From Gymnogyps californianus (taxonomy: Eukaryota; Chordata; Aves; Accipitriformes; Cathartidae), in contig NC_059481.1 in assembly GCF_018139145.2 (NCBI RefSeq), positions 2,220,368 through 2,284,367 of the forward strand: a stretch of DNA of 64,000 nucleotides. The letters run 5' to 3'. Positions 54,197 through 64,000 of the stretch are shown here, in pieces. Below the pieces are notes generated by a model, which was given only the letters and a program-made list of their open reading frames with translations, did not search any database and was not told the origin of the DNA. Each line of letters opens with the position of its first letter. Position 1 is the first letter of the stretch. Made by a program: the position numbers and the translations under genes.

Positions 54197-57100
54197 TGGG
54201 TGATGCTGTCCCATGCTAGCCCCTCAGGGATGCTCCTCATCGTGCTCTGTGCTGTATCACTGTGGCAGGAGGGATTTGGGGTGGGCGACGGGGCAGGACC
54301 CGCTCGCAGGCAGCACTGGGATGAGGGGCTAGGCTGGCTTGGGCTGAGCAAGTGCCAGGGCAGAGCCTGGCAGCTTACCCGTTAGCATCCTGCTGCAACG
54401 AACTGGGGTACCAGTGGTCGCCCCCGTTTTGAGGCAGAAACCCTTCTTTGCTGGCCGGGTTTTAGAGGCTTTGCTGATTCCCTGTAGACCTCGCAATGAA
54501 ATAGAACTCCCCAAAACCATGACCTGAGGGAGATGGTGGAGCTGCACGTCCCCGCCCAGCCGCTTTTCAGCCCTGGTAGGGGATGCGATGTCCCATGGGG
54601 ATGGGAAGGAGGGACAAAACCGCCTGCACCGCTCCCCTGCCCGCGGCTTAGGGAGGCTTGAAAGAAAAGCAGAGGAGGAGAACGGAGCTGACACGGTGCG
54701 AGGAGTGGATTATCAAGACAGGGGCAGAGAGTTTAAAAGAAAAAAGCCAGGGCTTGAGGAGACGAGATCAAAGGTAGCGCCGGGCAATGCCTTTGAGGTA
54801 GGAGCAGACATGAAGGGAGGGAAAGAGCCCATCAATTAAAAAAAGTTTATGGTCCAGCTTCCTAATTACCTTCTCCTAATCCCATAATCTGTTTGCAATG
54901 CTGGGTAAATGGCTGTAAGAGCTCAGCCAGGTGGACAAGCATCCCAGGTGCCGTCCCCTTCTGATTTATCAGCTAGGCAAACCTGAAATGATTTTGCAGC
55001 ACGGGATGATGGTAGCTTTAATTAGTCTTACTTTTTTTTACAACATTTTAATTTTCTATCTGGATTTGTGTACGTCTCTCTGTAAGTAAGCGGCTTAAGG
55101 ATAGGGAGGTGGGAAAAACACATCGGTTTGGTTCAGGAGGAGGAGTGGGAGCTTGAACCTCTGCGTTGAGTTTGCGCTGGTCTTTGCTGAGCCGTCTCTT
55201 GGATGCCTTGCTTTCAAGGAGAGGGAAGAAATCAAACCAGCTCATTCATCTTCACCCGAGAAGATGCTGGCACCAGCTCTCCAGAAAGCAAGGCTTGTTT
55301 TTCTTCCCATCAGGTTGAAAAGCTTTTATTTCCCAGTTTAATTAAATACATTTTGCATCCCACCTGAGCAGGCTCTGCAGGGGCACCCCTGATAAATTTT
55401 CGAGATGCAGGAGCGTGGTTCTGTCCTTGCCATCCATGTGTGACATCCAGGAGATGAAACCATCCCAGGACCTGGAGCAGAGCCTGTCCTGGAGGCTCCG
55501 GCCGTGGAGATTTGCTTGCTCTGGGTTAAAAACAGGAGGGAGAAGGGATTAGACCTTTCAGAGCCGGTTTAGGGGGCTCAAAGGGAGATGCAGAGGATTT
55601 TTAGGGTGCGGAGGGGTTCCTCGGTGCTGCAAGAAGGTGGTGACCCCATGCCAGGACTTACTGCAGCTCCTGCACTTGCTTGAAGGGGAGATTCAGGCAG
55701 CCTGAGCACGTACCCAAACTGATGGTTTTTTGGCCAGGAAAAAAATAAAATAAACCCCTCAGGTTTAAGAGCTGAGACAGAAGGAGAACAGAATTACCAT
55801 GTGCCTTTCGGTGCTTTCCGAGTGAAAACAGCTCTCCAAGGTGTTTGGGAAATGTCCAACCAAGAAGAGCATCCTCTTCGGGAGCATGTACCAGCGTCCT
55901 TCATCTCCTCATCGAACAGAAGGGCTGGTGGTCTGCACCGGGGGGTGCTGGGGGGGCTTTTTTGGATGTGAGAAAGAAACCTGTGTGCCTGCAAGTGGCT
56001 TCAGGGTTTTATTTATGGACCAGCCAAAATCTTGCTGGCATCTCCAAGAACTGGAATATTTTCATCACTTATTTAGCTACTCTGATCTCCTTCATCTATC
56101 TGATTTAAGCATCATCCTGAAGTAAATCCCTTGCTGTTGTGGTGCCTCAGTTTCCCTTTTAGGGCCAGGTTTGCTCCCTCGCCTCTGCCTATAAAGCTAC
56201 CTGCTGAGATGCCAGCTCAGCTGTAGGATCCGGGTGCCCCATAAACACCTCAAACAAGCAACACGGAGAAAAACCATTACATTTCCCCACCCCGTGACCA
56301 GATACGCCTGGAACATATTTCTCAGCCTTTTTCTTTTTCCCCCTCCCCGACTGCTCCCAGCTGGGCTGGGAACAGGGCTCTGCCACGGCGATGCCCCACG
56401 CCGCTGATATTTAGGATGACATTTCCCACGGAGGGGAAAATCCTGCCCTGTGCTGCGTGTTTGAATCTGAAGGGAACGAGAGGCAGCAAATAAACACAGC
56501 CCCAGCATCCCCCCCTGTTACACAGGTAATTTATTCCATGGATTTCATGCCGTACAAAGCACCTGGAAAATAGCTGTGTGGGCTTTCCATATGGGTTGCT
56601 ATTATTTTCCAGGGTACAGAAAACAGATTGTTGGAAGAACTCCCTGTTCTGTGGCTTGTGCTATTTTATTTTTTAATTCTTTTTTTAAAGCAGAGCAGCA
56701 GTCAGTGCTGTTTCCTCTCTGCTGAACGTTGTTTAGCGATTGCTCCTAGTGCAACTCGAAGCAGGAAAAGGCTTAGAGTTTTTAATTAAAAGCTGCAATC
56801 TTCTCATTCCTCTAAATGCAAAGTCTCACCTCCAGGATGGGAAGAAAAAGAGTAACAATAAAAAAAAAAAAAAAAAATCCATTTTTAGTCCGTGAGGAGG
56901 GACTGAGACTAAACCGTGGGGTGGCTCCTTTTTGCAAACCAAGTCGCTTTGCTCCTTGGGGATCTCAGCGGCAGGTTGGGATGGTTTTGGGAAGCCCACT
57001 GCTCTGCTGGGGTGGGCACGTCGCTGATATCTGTATTATTATCTAGACACCCTTTTCTTGAGCATGACCCCCCCTGCCTGAGCCTCCGGTACCCATGCCG

Positions 57101-58414
57101 GGCCCGATCCTGCTGAGCCCCCCAGCCTCACCCGGAGGCTGTTTGCATCTCCTAGGAGGGGGAACCGCAGATGTTTCCCTGGCCCGCCGGCTGTTCAGCA
57201 GCATCCATGCATGGCTAAAGAGGTCAGCTTGCTTTTAAGCACGTCACCAAGCATCTCTGTCTCCCCTGGAATGCAGGGTACCGAGAAGAGCCTGTGGGGA
57301 TGGGAGGGAGCTTTCACCACGGCGGCTGAAGATGCTGGAGGACACGGGAGGTCCCCGGGGGGATGCGGTGTCGGGAACGCAGGGGCAAAGGGATGCTCCG
57401 GCTCGATAATCAGGGAGTTTTTATTTGCAGTGTAAACAGGCTGGCTCCAAGGCAGGGAGAAGATAGGTCTCCTATATTTGGCACTGGGGAGCGTGTCTAG
57501 CTCTGCCTGTCGTCCCTCCATCTGCGATGTCTGGCTCATTGGGGTGGTGAGCCCCCGGCTCGGCGCTTTCCTCGGGAAGCGAAAGCTTTGGGAAGTCGTA
57601 CGGGTTTTTTTTTCCCCTTTTGCTGACGATGGGGGAAATGCTCCAGCCCCTTCTCGGCCATTGCGATTCCTTCACCGTACCTGTCTGCTGCCCTCCTTGA
57701 AGGGGGACCAGTGTCCCCAGGGTGGCCTTATGTCCCCTGGGGGATGCTGGGCAAAGGCATCCCGCTCGTCTAGTCCCATAAATGTCACGGTTCGTGGGAA
57801 TAAAAGAAGGAGGAGAAAGGCAATGAAGGGAAAAAAAAATCCTTATAACCTATAATAAAAGGAAGCTGCTGATAATGATATTGTTCATTTGTTGGGCTGC
57901 GGGGCTGCATTTATTTTCTCTCTGGCTGGCGGCTCGCCGCCTCTGAATTCAGAGCTGTGTCCTGGGTAAAATGCGAAATGTGCTGTAAGAGAAGGGCCAG
58001 GAGCTGGGAACCCCCCCCCCCAGCCTCCTCCCTGGGGTAGGTGGGGTCTGGGGGCTTACCTGTGGCAGGGGTATTGGCTGGGGGGGCGTGGGTTATAGCC
58101 CCTTATGCCCCTTCGGGCTCATTTTGCTGTGGTCAAAAATGTGTTTGGCTTCTGTTTTCATGGGTTTCATCCTGAGTCTTTAGGGTGATCTTGGGTCACG
58201 TTTTGGGGCTTTTCCTGGCAAACCAGAGCCAGGGACTGAGGGATGCGTGAAATAGGGTGAGATCGTGAATGCGTTCATGAGATAAAAGGTGAGATGCAGC
58301 TTTTATACTAAATCTCCGGCCCCCTTCAACTTAATTTTCCCTTAAAACCCTCTGGAGGGGTTGCACGGGGAAGGATGGAGAGGTGTGAGGAAGGGGAGCC
58401 CTGAGCTGAGCCCT

Positions 58415-58580
58415 GCATCCTTCCCACCCCAGCCTGCATCCATCCATTCATCCATCCTTCCCATCCCAGCCTGCATCCATCCATCCATCCTTCCCACCCC
58501 AGCCTGCATCCATCCATCCACCCATCCATCCATCCATCCATCCATCCATCCATCCATCCTTCCCACCCCAGCCTGCATCC
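58415..58580. repeat. (CATC)n microsatellite inside a minisatellite
   Basis: CCTTCCCACCCCAGCCTGCATC blocks recur at about 58,420, 58,458, 58,490 and 58,559, separated by CATC runs of varying length, the longest at about 58,508-58,557. It is a compound tandem repeat, expected to be length-polymorphic. It gives a meaningless Trp-Met-Asp-Gly frame on the minus strand. Confidence 0.9.
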
Positions 58581-59604
58581 CTGGACACCAGACCCAGAAA
58601 GCTGCTCAGGACCCCTGAGTCAGGCTCATTGGGGTCCAGCTGCCTTGGGGTGGGATATTGGGGTCCCCCAAACCCTTGTGCACATGATGTCTAATTGCAG
58701 GGGAGCTGATCCCCTCCTTGTGCAGTGTCCCATACAAAGCGCCCGTGCCAAAATCCGGCAGAGAGCTGAGCCAGGGGAGCAAGGCGGGGTGAATTTTGGG
58801 GGAGATGGAGCAGGGTGCTTGCTGTGAGCTATATTTGGGTCCCCCAAGCAGAGAAAGCTGGAGTGGAAAGGGGTGGCCGTGGGTTTTGCAGGGAGATTGG
58901 CAGCTCTCCTCCCAGAGCCTCAGCTCCCCATCCCTCCCAGAGCACATTGAAATTCAAATCGCGCCTCTCCGTCGCCGGCTCTCTTTGTTGCTTCTTCGAA
59001 TGACTAATTGTCACTTTTTTTAATAAGGCAGCATCATGGGGAAGTGCAGAAGGTTTCCCCCCCGCCCCTCTTTTACGATTATTATTACAAAAAAGAGGGG
59101 GTGGGGAAGGAGAAACGCATGCACCAGGGATAGTAAATCTCTTCCTCCTTTCCACACACCAGCTGCTGTGATGCTCTACCGCAGCGGCCAAGACACTTCA
59201 TCCTCCTCCGGGGGTTTACTTGGAGCTGTGCGATCGCTCGGGCAAACAGGGCGATTCCTGCTACGTTTGCTTTTTATTTGCTTTTTATTTTTTTCCTTGA
59301 ACTGGCTCTAAATAGCTGAGGAGAGGGTGGGCTGGCCTTTCCCAGCCCTCTGAGTTAATTTGAAAGCTCTCATGTTAATTTAAAACCAGGCTGAAGTCCC
59401 ATATATCTCCCATTGGGGTGGTCCAGGTCCCTCCCCACCACGGGGGGTTCTCGGAGTTGGTTATGGAGCTGCCCTCGCTGTTTGCTCTTAAAACTCTGCT
59501 GTTCCCATCCCTGGTGATTCTCCTCCAGGAGAAGGTGTCCTCCTCAAAGCTGGTGGGACAAGTGGGTTTTTAGGGTTGCTTCTCGGCTGATCCTGGACCC
59601 CCTG
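58581..59604. other. Intergenic, no gene recognised
   Basis: Nothing coding is seen. A TGACTAATTGTCA-type AT-rich patch near 59,000-59,030 looks like a regulatory element, but no firm call is possible. Confidence 0.6.
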
Positions 59605-59612
59605 GATCCCCG

Positions 59613-60290
59613 GTGGACCTGTTGTTTGTGAACAGAGAAGGACTTGTGGGTGATGTGATGGTTGGAGGCCATCTTGGGCATAGTGATCACAAAATGATCA
59701 CACGTTTTTGATTCTTGGAGAAGTAAGGAGGGAGGTCAGCAGACCTGCTACCTTGGACTTTCGGAGGGCAGACTTTGGCCTGTTCAGGAGCCTGGTTGAC
59801 AGAGTCCCTTGGGAGGCAGTCCTGAAGGGCAAAGGAGTCCAGGAAGGCTGGACATTCTTCAAGAAGGAAATCTTAAAGGCGCAGGAGCAGGCCGTCCCCA
59901 TGTGCCGAAAGACGAGCCGGCGAGGAAGAAGACCAACCTGGCTGAACAGAGAGCTTTGGCTGGAACTCAGGAAGAAAAGGAGAGTTTATGACCTTTGGAA
60001 GAAGGGGCCAGCAACTCAGGAGGACAACAAGGATGTCGTGAGGTTATGCAGGCAGAAAATTAGAAGGGCCAAAGCCCAGCTAGAACTTAATCTGGCTACT
60101 GCCGTAAAAGACAATAAAAAATGTTTCTACAAATACATTAGCAACAAAAGGAGGGCTAAGGAGAATCTCCATCCTTTATTGGATGTGGGGGGAAACATAG
60201 TGACAAAGGATGAGGAAAAGGGTGAGGTACTTAATGCTTTCTTTGCCTCAGTCTTTAATAGTAAGACCAGTTGTTCTCTGGTACCCAGCC
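59613..60290 (+). pseudogene. CR1 ORF2 fragment: endonuclease end and linker, frameshifted
   Basis: The frame starting near 59,613 reads the C-terminal endonuclease part and meets a stop at 59,709-59,711. The reading then continues in another frame (from about 59,708) through LDFRRADFGLFRSLV, GRRPTWLNRELW, CFYKYISNKRRAKENLHPLL and [12 protein letters not shown], typical of the CR1 linker. A second shift at about 60,262-60,290 moves the match to the frame of the next entry. Small indels explain both shifts. Confidence 0.9.
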
Positions 60291-61839
60291 CCCTGAGCTG
60301 GAAGACAGGGATGGGGAGCAGAGTGAAGCCCCCTTAATCCAAGGGGAAATGGTTAGCGACCTGCTACACCACTTAGACACACACAAGTCTATGGGGCTGG
60401 ATAGGATCCACCCAAGGGTACTGAGGCAGCTGGCAGAAGTGCTCACCAAGCCACTTTCAATCATTTATCAGCAGTCCTGGCTAACCGGGGAGGTCCCAGT
60501 TGACTGGAAGTTAGCAAATGTGACGCCCATCTACAAGAAGGGCCAGAAGGAGGATCCGGGGAACTACAGGGCCATCCGTCTGACCTCGGTGCTGGGGAAG
60601 GTTATGGAGCAGATCATCTTGAGTGCCATTAAGCGGCATGTCCAGGACAACCAGGTGATCAGGCCTAGTCAGCATGGGTTTATGAAAGGCAGGTCCTGCT
60701 TGACTAACCTGATCTCCTTCTATGACAAGGTGACCCGCTTAGTGGATGAGGGAAAGGCTGTGGATGTTGTCTACCTAGACTTTAGGAAAGCCTTTGACAC
60801 CGTTTCCCACAACATTCTCCTGGAGAAACTGGCTGCTCATGGCTTGGATGGGCATACTCTTCACTGGGTAAAAAACTGGCTGGATGGCCAGGCCCAAAGA
60901 GTGGTGGTGAGTGGAGTTAAATCCAGTTGGCGGCCGGTCACAAGTGGTGTTCCCCAGGGCTCAGTATTGGGGCCAGTTCTGTTTAATATCTTTATCAATG
61001 ATCTGGATGAGGGGATCGAGTGCACCCTCAGTAAGTTTGCAGATGACACCAAGTTGGGTGGGAGCGTTGATCTGCTTGAGGGCAGGAAGGCTCTACAGAG
61101 GGATCTGGGCAGGCTGGATCGATGGGCCGAGGCCATTTGTATGAGGTTCAACAAGGCTCAGTGCCGGGTCCTGCACTTGGGTCACAACAACCCCATGCAA
61201 CGCTACAGGCTTGGGGAAGAGTGGCTGGAAAGCTGCCTGGCGGAAAAGGACCTGGGGGTGTTGGTCAACAGCCGGCTGAATATGAGCCAGCAGTGTGCCC
61301 AGGTGGCCAAGAAGGCCAACAACATCCTGGCTTGTGTCAGAAACAGTGTGGCCAGCAGGACTAGGGACGTGATCGTCCCCCTGTACTCGGCACTGGTGAG
61401 GCCGCACCTCAAATACTGTGCTCAGTTTTGGTCCCCTCACTACAAGAAAGACACTGAGGTGCTGGAGCGTGTCCAAAGAAGGGCAACGAAGCTGGTGAAG
61501 GGTCTAGAGAACAAGTCTTACGAGGAGCAGCTGAAGGAACCGGGGTTGTTTAGCCTGGAGAAAAGGAAGCTCAGAGGAGACCTTATCGCTCGCTACAGCT
61601 ACCTGAAAGGAGGTTGTAGTGACGTGGAGGCTGGTCTCTTCTCCCAAGTAACAAGTGATAGGACAAGAGGAAATGGCCTCAAGTTGTGCCAGGGGAAGTT
61701 TAGATTGGATATTAGGAAAAATTTCTTCACCAAAAGGGTTGTCAAGCATTGGAACAGGCTGCCCAGGGAAGTGGTTGAGTCGCCATCCCTGGAGGGATTT
61801 AAAAGATGTGTAGATGTGGCACTTAGGGACACGGTTTAG
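60271..61839 (+). CDS. CR1 reverse transcriptase region, long open frame (522 codons)
   Basis: This uninterrupted frame holds the whole reverse transcriptase of the CR1 copy and its C-terminal domain. Visible blocks in order are [16 protein letters not shown], the palm motif [14 protein letters not shown] (about 60,770-60,810), [23 protein letters not shown] (60,937-61,005), the active site [10 protein letters not shown] with FADD at 61,036-61,047, [17 protein letters not shown] and the C-terminal [17 protein letters not shown] before the TAG/TAA region near 61,839. The first codon is TTG and lies at the frameshift, so there is no real start and it is probably not translated. The lack of stops over 1.5 kb suggests a fairly young insertion. 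It is a transposon relic, not a host gene. Confidence 0.9.
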   Translation: MFSGTQPPELEDRDGEQSEAPLIQGEMVSDLLHHLDTHKSMGLDRIHPRVLRQLAEVLTKPLSIIYQQSWLTGEVPVDWKLANVTPIYKKGQKEDPGNYRAIRLTSVLGKVMEQIILSAIKRHVQDNQVIRPSQHGFMKGRSCLTNLISFYDKVTRLVDEGKAVDVVYLDFRKAFDTVSHNILLEKLAAHGLDGHTLHWVKNWLDGQAQRVVVSGVKSSWRPVTSGVPQGSVLGPVLFNIFINDLDEGIECTLSKFADDTKLGGSVDLLEGRKALQRDLGRLDRWAEAICMRFNKAQCRVLHLGHNNPMQRYRLGEEWLESCLAEKDLGVLVNSRLNMSQQCAQVAKKANNILACVRNSVASRTRDVIVPLYSALVRPHLKYCAQFWSPHYKKDTEVLERVQRRATKLVKGLENKSYEEQLKEPGLFSLEKRKLRGDLIARYSYLKGGCSDVEAGLFSQVTSDRTRGNGLKLCQGKFRLDIRKNFFTKRVVKHWNRLPREVVESPSLEGFKRCVDVALRDTV

Positions 61840-61976
61840 TGGTGGACTTGGCAGTGCTAGGTTAACGGTTGGACACGATGATCTTAAAGGTCTTTTCCAA
61901 CCTAAACCATTCTATGATTCTATGATCCCCATCTGTCTCTGCAATGTGCTAGGTGGGATGAGAATTAATTTGATAT

Positions 61977-61981
61977 ATTTG
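61977..61981 (+). repeat. Target-site duplication of the solo LTR, left copy
   Basis: ATTTG, identical to 62,578-62,582 on the other side of the LTR. Confidence 0.9.
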
Positions 61982-62240
61982 TGTGCTGGTTTGGGCTGGG
62001 ATAGAGTTAATTTTCTTCACAGTAGCTAGTACGGGGCTGTGTTTTGGATTTGTGCTGAGAACAGCGTTGATAATTCAGGGATGTTTTAGCTATCGCTGAG
62101 CAGTGCTTACACAGAGTCAAGGCCTTTTCTGCTCCTCATTCTGTCCCACCAGCAAGGAGGCTGGGGGTGCACAAGAAGCTGGGAGGGGACACAGCCGGGA
62201 CAGCTGACCCCAACTGACCCAAGGGATATTCCAGACCATC

Positions 62241-62264
62241 TGACGTCATGCTCAGCATATAAAG
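62241..62264 (+). promoter_or_regulatory. LTR promoter: CRE and TATA box
   Basis: A perfect palindromic CRE (TGACGTCA) lies 7 bp upstream of CATATAAAG. Transcription would start about 25-30 bp after the TATA box, near 62,290, and run to the right. It may still have promoter activity. Confidence 0.6.
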
Positions 62265-62444
62265 CTGGGGGAAGAAGAAGGAAGGGGGGGACATTTGGAG
62301 TGATGGCGTTTGTCTTCCCAAGTAACCGTTACACGTGATGGAGCCCTGTTTTCCTGGAGATGGCTGAACACCTGCCTGCCCATGGGAAGGGGTGAATGAA
62401 TTCCTTGTTTTGCTTTGCTTGCGCACGCAGCTTTTGCTTTACTG

Positions 62445-62450
62445 ATTAAA
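62445..62450 (+). terminator. LTR polyadenylation signal ATTAAA
   Basis: ATTAAA about 180 bp after the TATA box, in the position expected at the end of R. It is the common variant of AATAAA. Confidence 0.55.
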
Positions 62451-62577
62451 CTGTCTCTATTTCAATCCACGAGTTTTCTCACTTTTACCCTTCTGATTCT
62501 CTTCCCCATCCCACCGGGAGGGCAGTGAGCGAGCGGCTGTGTGGTGCTTAGGTGCCGACTGGGGTTAAACCACGGCA

Positions 62578-62582
62578 ATTTG
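62578..62582 (+). repeat. Target-site duplication of the solo LTR, right copy
   Basis: ATTTG directly after the terminal CA of the LTR. Confidence 0.9.
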
Positions 62583-64000
62583 AAAGGCTCGGTAGTAACC
62601 TGGGGATGGAGGAGCCTTGGCTCGGGCACAGGCTCTTGACTCTGTCCCAGGCAATGAGCAACAAGCAGAATCAGGTCCCTGGATTTGAGTCCCAGAGGCT
62701 GTGCATCAGGTGATGGGGAGTAGGAGATGCTAAAATAGCATCAATTCCAGGCAGGATTTATCCTTTGGGCTCTGTGGTGAAGTGTTTACCCAAAATGTTG
62801 CCTTTGAGGATGCTCGTTCCTCTGCATTATACCTGGCTGGGTGGCACAAGCCATCTCCTGGTGACAAGCTCGGGACCACTTTTCATCCCACCCTCTTCGG
62901 TTTGGTGGGTGAACTGCAAAGCCCATCGGCTGCAGCCCCTCGTTAGGCAAATTATCTCATCCCTGTTCTCCCGACCCAGCCAAGGGGAATGTTGCAAGCT
63001 CCCTGGCGTTGCTGATGGAGGTCAAACAGCAAATGTGGGGGACCATCTTCCCCTGCGACGCTTTGGCTTCTCTCTTGGCCAGCCTTGGCCCTGGGGTCGG
63101 TCTGAGCCACGCAGGGATGGATTTCAGGCACAGCACGAAAGAAAAAACCCTTCTCCTTCTTTTATTTATCTCAGCGCATCTCTCGCTATGAACTACCGCC
63201 AGCCTGATGCCAGCTGGACCGTTTACGATGGCAATAAAAGCCAAATGGCGATATAAAATTGCACCTGTCATAATTGGGCTTGATTTAACCGTGGATGGAG
63301 GCAGCCGACGGTGATGCTCGTTCAATATGTTGTGCGAGGGTGCCTTGGCCAAGGGGTACCACCGCGGCCACATCCCCCGCAACGTGCCGGACCCTCAAGC
63401 ATCTATTTTGCAGGGGAATAAAATTACTTTGATCCTCCCTGAAAGCAGGATGCTGCATGAGCTCGTGTTTTAAAGTAATGGGAGAAAAGGATGGCTGCCG
63501 TTTTAATTTGATGTTGTCAGGCTTTTTTTTTCCCTTTCTTTTTCTTCCTGAACTTCATAGGAGACTGAACGGTGCTGACAGATGAGGAGAACTTTTTAAC
63601 TCCTGCTGCTCTAGAAACTCACCGCTGTATTTTCTCCTTTCCTGGAAAGGCAGCCGTGCCAACCAGTAAAAGGTCCTTTGCTCCCTGGTTTTTACTGGCT
63701 TTAGCTCATCCTGCTGGAGACAGGACAGGAGCAAATGCCCGTTGTACAGAAACAGTGATATTTACACCCAAAAAGCAGCTGGCTTGTGCATGGCCCCTAT
63801 GCCATGCCGGACCAGGAGTGGATGTATTTACCTCGTTTCCCCTTTCCCTTGTTCACAAGAAGTGTAAGAAACTCTCGGTGCAGATTTTGGGGTGGCTTGG
63901 TGTATTGCAAGAGGACGGGGGGTGCAGACTCCTCTGAGAGTCATGAGGCTTCTTGGTGGTTTTAATATATCGGGTATTTTCTGCTGCTCCCTGGTTGCTT
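62583..64000. other. Intergenic, no gene recognised
   Basis: No coding gene is seen. The stretch at about 63,165-63,345 is balanced in composition, rich in CpG and short AT motifs, and looks more constrained than its flanks. It could be a conserved non-coding element. The open frame 62,765-63,256 resembles no known family. Confidence 0.55.

Larger units (their letters stand above)
49906..58414. other. Intergenic, no gene recognised
   Basis: No coding gene was recognised. It contains MIR-like cores (50,185-50,210, 50,965-51,000 and 56,141-56,160), a CpG-rich islet with a TATA/MEF2-like box (51,200-51,420), a MEF2-type motif (53,538-53,547), two G-rich tandem duplications (53,696-53,731 and 54,143-54,196) and an A-run (56,859-56,877). 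AT-rich stretches with TAATTA-type homeodomain cores lie near 50,430-50,530. Confidence 0.6.
59605..61926 (+). mobile_element. CR1 LINE (avian type), 5'-truncated, with intact 3' end
   Basis: A CR1 non-LTR retrotransposon covering the end of the endonuclease domain, the linker, the full reverse transcriptase and the 3' UTR of ORF2. The 5' end lies near 59,605, inside the endonuclease (LLFVNREGLVGDV and GHSDHK can be read). The 3' end is the family hallmark ATTCTATGATTCTATGAT at 61,909-61,926, preceded by the usual CR1 tail with GGTCTTTTCCAACCTAAACC. 5' truncation is normal for CR1. Frame changes near 59,697-59,709 and 60,262-60,290 mean the copy cannot make a full ORF2 product. No target-site duplication is expected. 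Confidence 0.96.
61982..62577 (+). mobile_element. Solo LTR of an avian endogenous retrovirus, 596 bp, with 5-bp target duplication
   Basis: It starts TGTGCTGG and ends CCACGGCA (TG..CA termini). It is flanked on both sides by the same 5 bp, ATTTG (61,977-61,981 and 62,578-62,582), which proves a single insertion followed by LTR-LTR recombination. Inside are a CRE site TGACGTCA (62,241-62,248), a TATA box CATATAAAG (62,256-62,264) and an ATTAAA polyadenylation signal (62,445-62,450), giving a U3-R-U5 order on the plus strand. I recall this LTR as a very common neoavian family. The 5-bp duplication fits ERVL-like or gamma-like elements, but class assignment is tentative. No internal viral genes are present. 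Confidence 0.93.

Noticed and set aside
56816..56880. AATAAA followed by a long A-run, suggesting a retrocopied mRNA end
   Set aside because: The A-run starts inside the hexamer, and upstream DNA does not resemble a gene.
58326..58578. Minus-strand frame rich in Trp-Met-Asp-Gly repeats
   Set aside because: It is a translation of the (CATC)n tandem repeat, not a gene.
1..64000. CRISPR arrays, tRNA or rRNA genes, prokaryotic operons
   Set aside because: No direct-repeat/spacer array, cloverleaf sequence or rRNA segment was seen. The window is clearly vertebrate.

Overview
The window looks like bird nuclear DNA, from a gene-poor stretch on a GC-rich chromosome. Three observations support this. 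A CR1 LINE ends in the ATTCTATG-type tail (61,909-61,926) typical of avian CR1. A 596-bp solo LTR (61,982-62,577) matches, from memory, an endogenous retroviral LTR family common in birds. The one protein-coding gene I recognise is a vertebrate gene with spliced introns and a CpG-rich 5' end. There are no bacterial-type operons, CRISPR arrays or tRNA/rRNA genes that I can see.

Layout. Bases 1-18,700 hold INSYN1 (inhibitory synaptic factor 1, C15orf59 in human) on the minus strand. Coding exon 2 with the stop codon is at 5,778-6,473. A 10-kb intron covers 6,474-16,509, and coding exon 1 with the ATG is at 16,510-16,692. Joined, the exons give 292 residues, close to the roughly 293 I recall for human. 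Upstream lie microsatellites, a 22-bp minisatellite (18,116-18,310) and a CpG island (about 18,380-18,700) that is the probable promoter. Bases 1-5,777 should include the 3' UTR, and polyadenylation signals on both strands face each other near 496-525.

From 18,700 to about 59,600 I find no convincing coding gene. This block reads as intergenic DNA upstream of INSYN1. It holds short tandem duplications, scattered MIR-like fragments, one very decayed CR1 reverse-transcriptase remnant (49,640-49,905), a (CATC)n minisatellite (58,415-58,580) and several AT-rich or CpG-rich patches with regulatory-looking motifs. From about 59,605 to 62,577 a younger CR1 copy with frameshifts is followed 55 bp later by the solo LTR with a perfect 5-bp target-site duplication. 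The last 1.4 kb shows no gene.

I found no wholly new molecular system. The best leads are: two dynein-light-chain (LC8)-type TQT motifs at the INSYN1 C terminus, the second matching the core I recall from Bim; an unclassified three-copy interspersed repeat with a TATA-like core (734, 9,225 and 13,705); a plausible unassigned 141-bp phase-0 exon (28,342-28,482); and several non-coding motif clusters. All conservation claims need alignment, which could not be run here.
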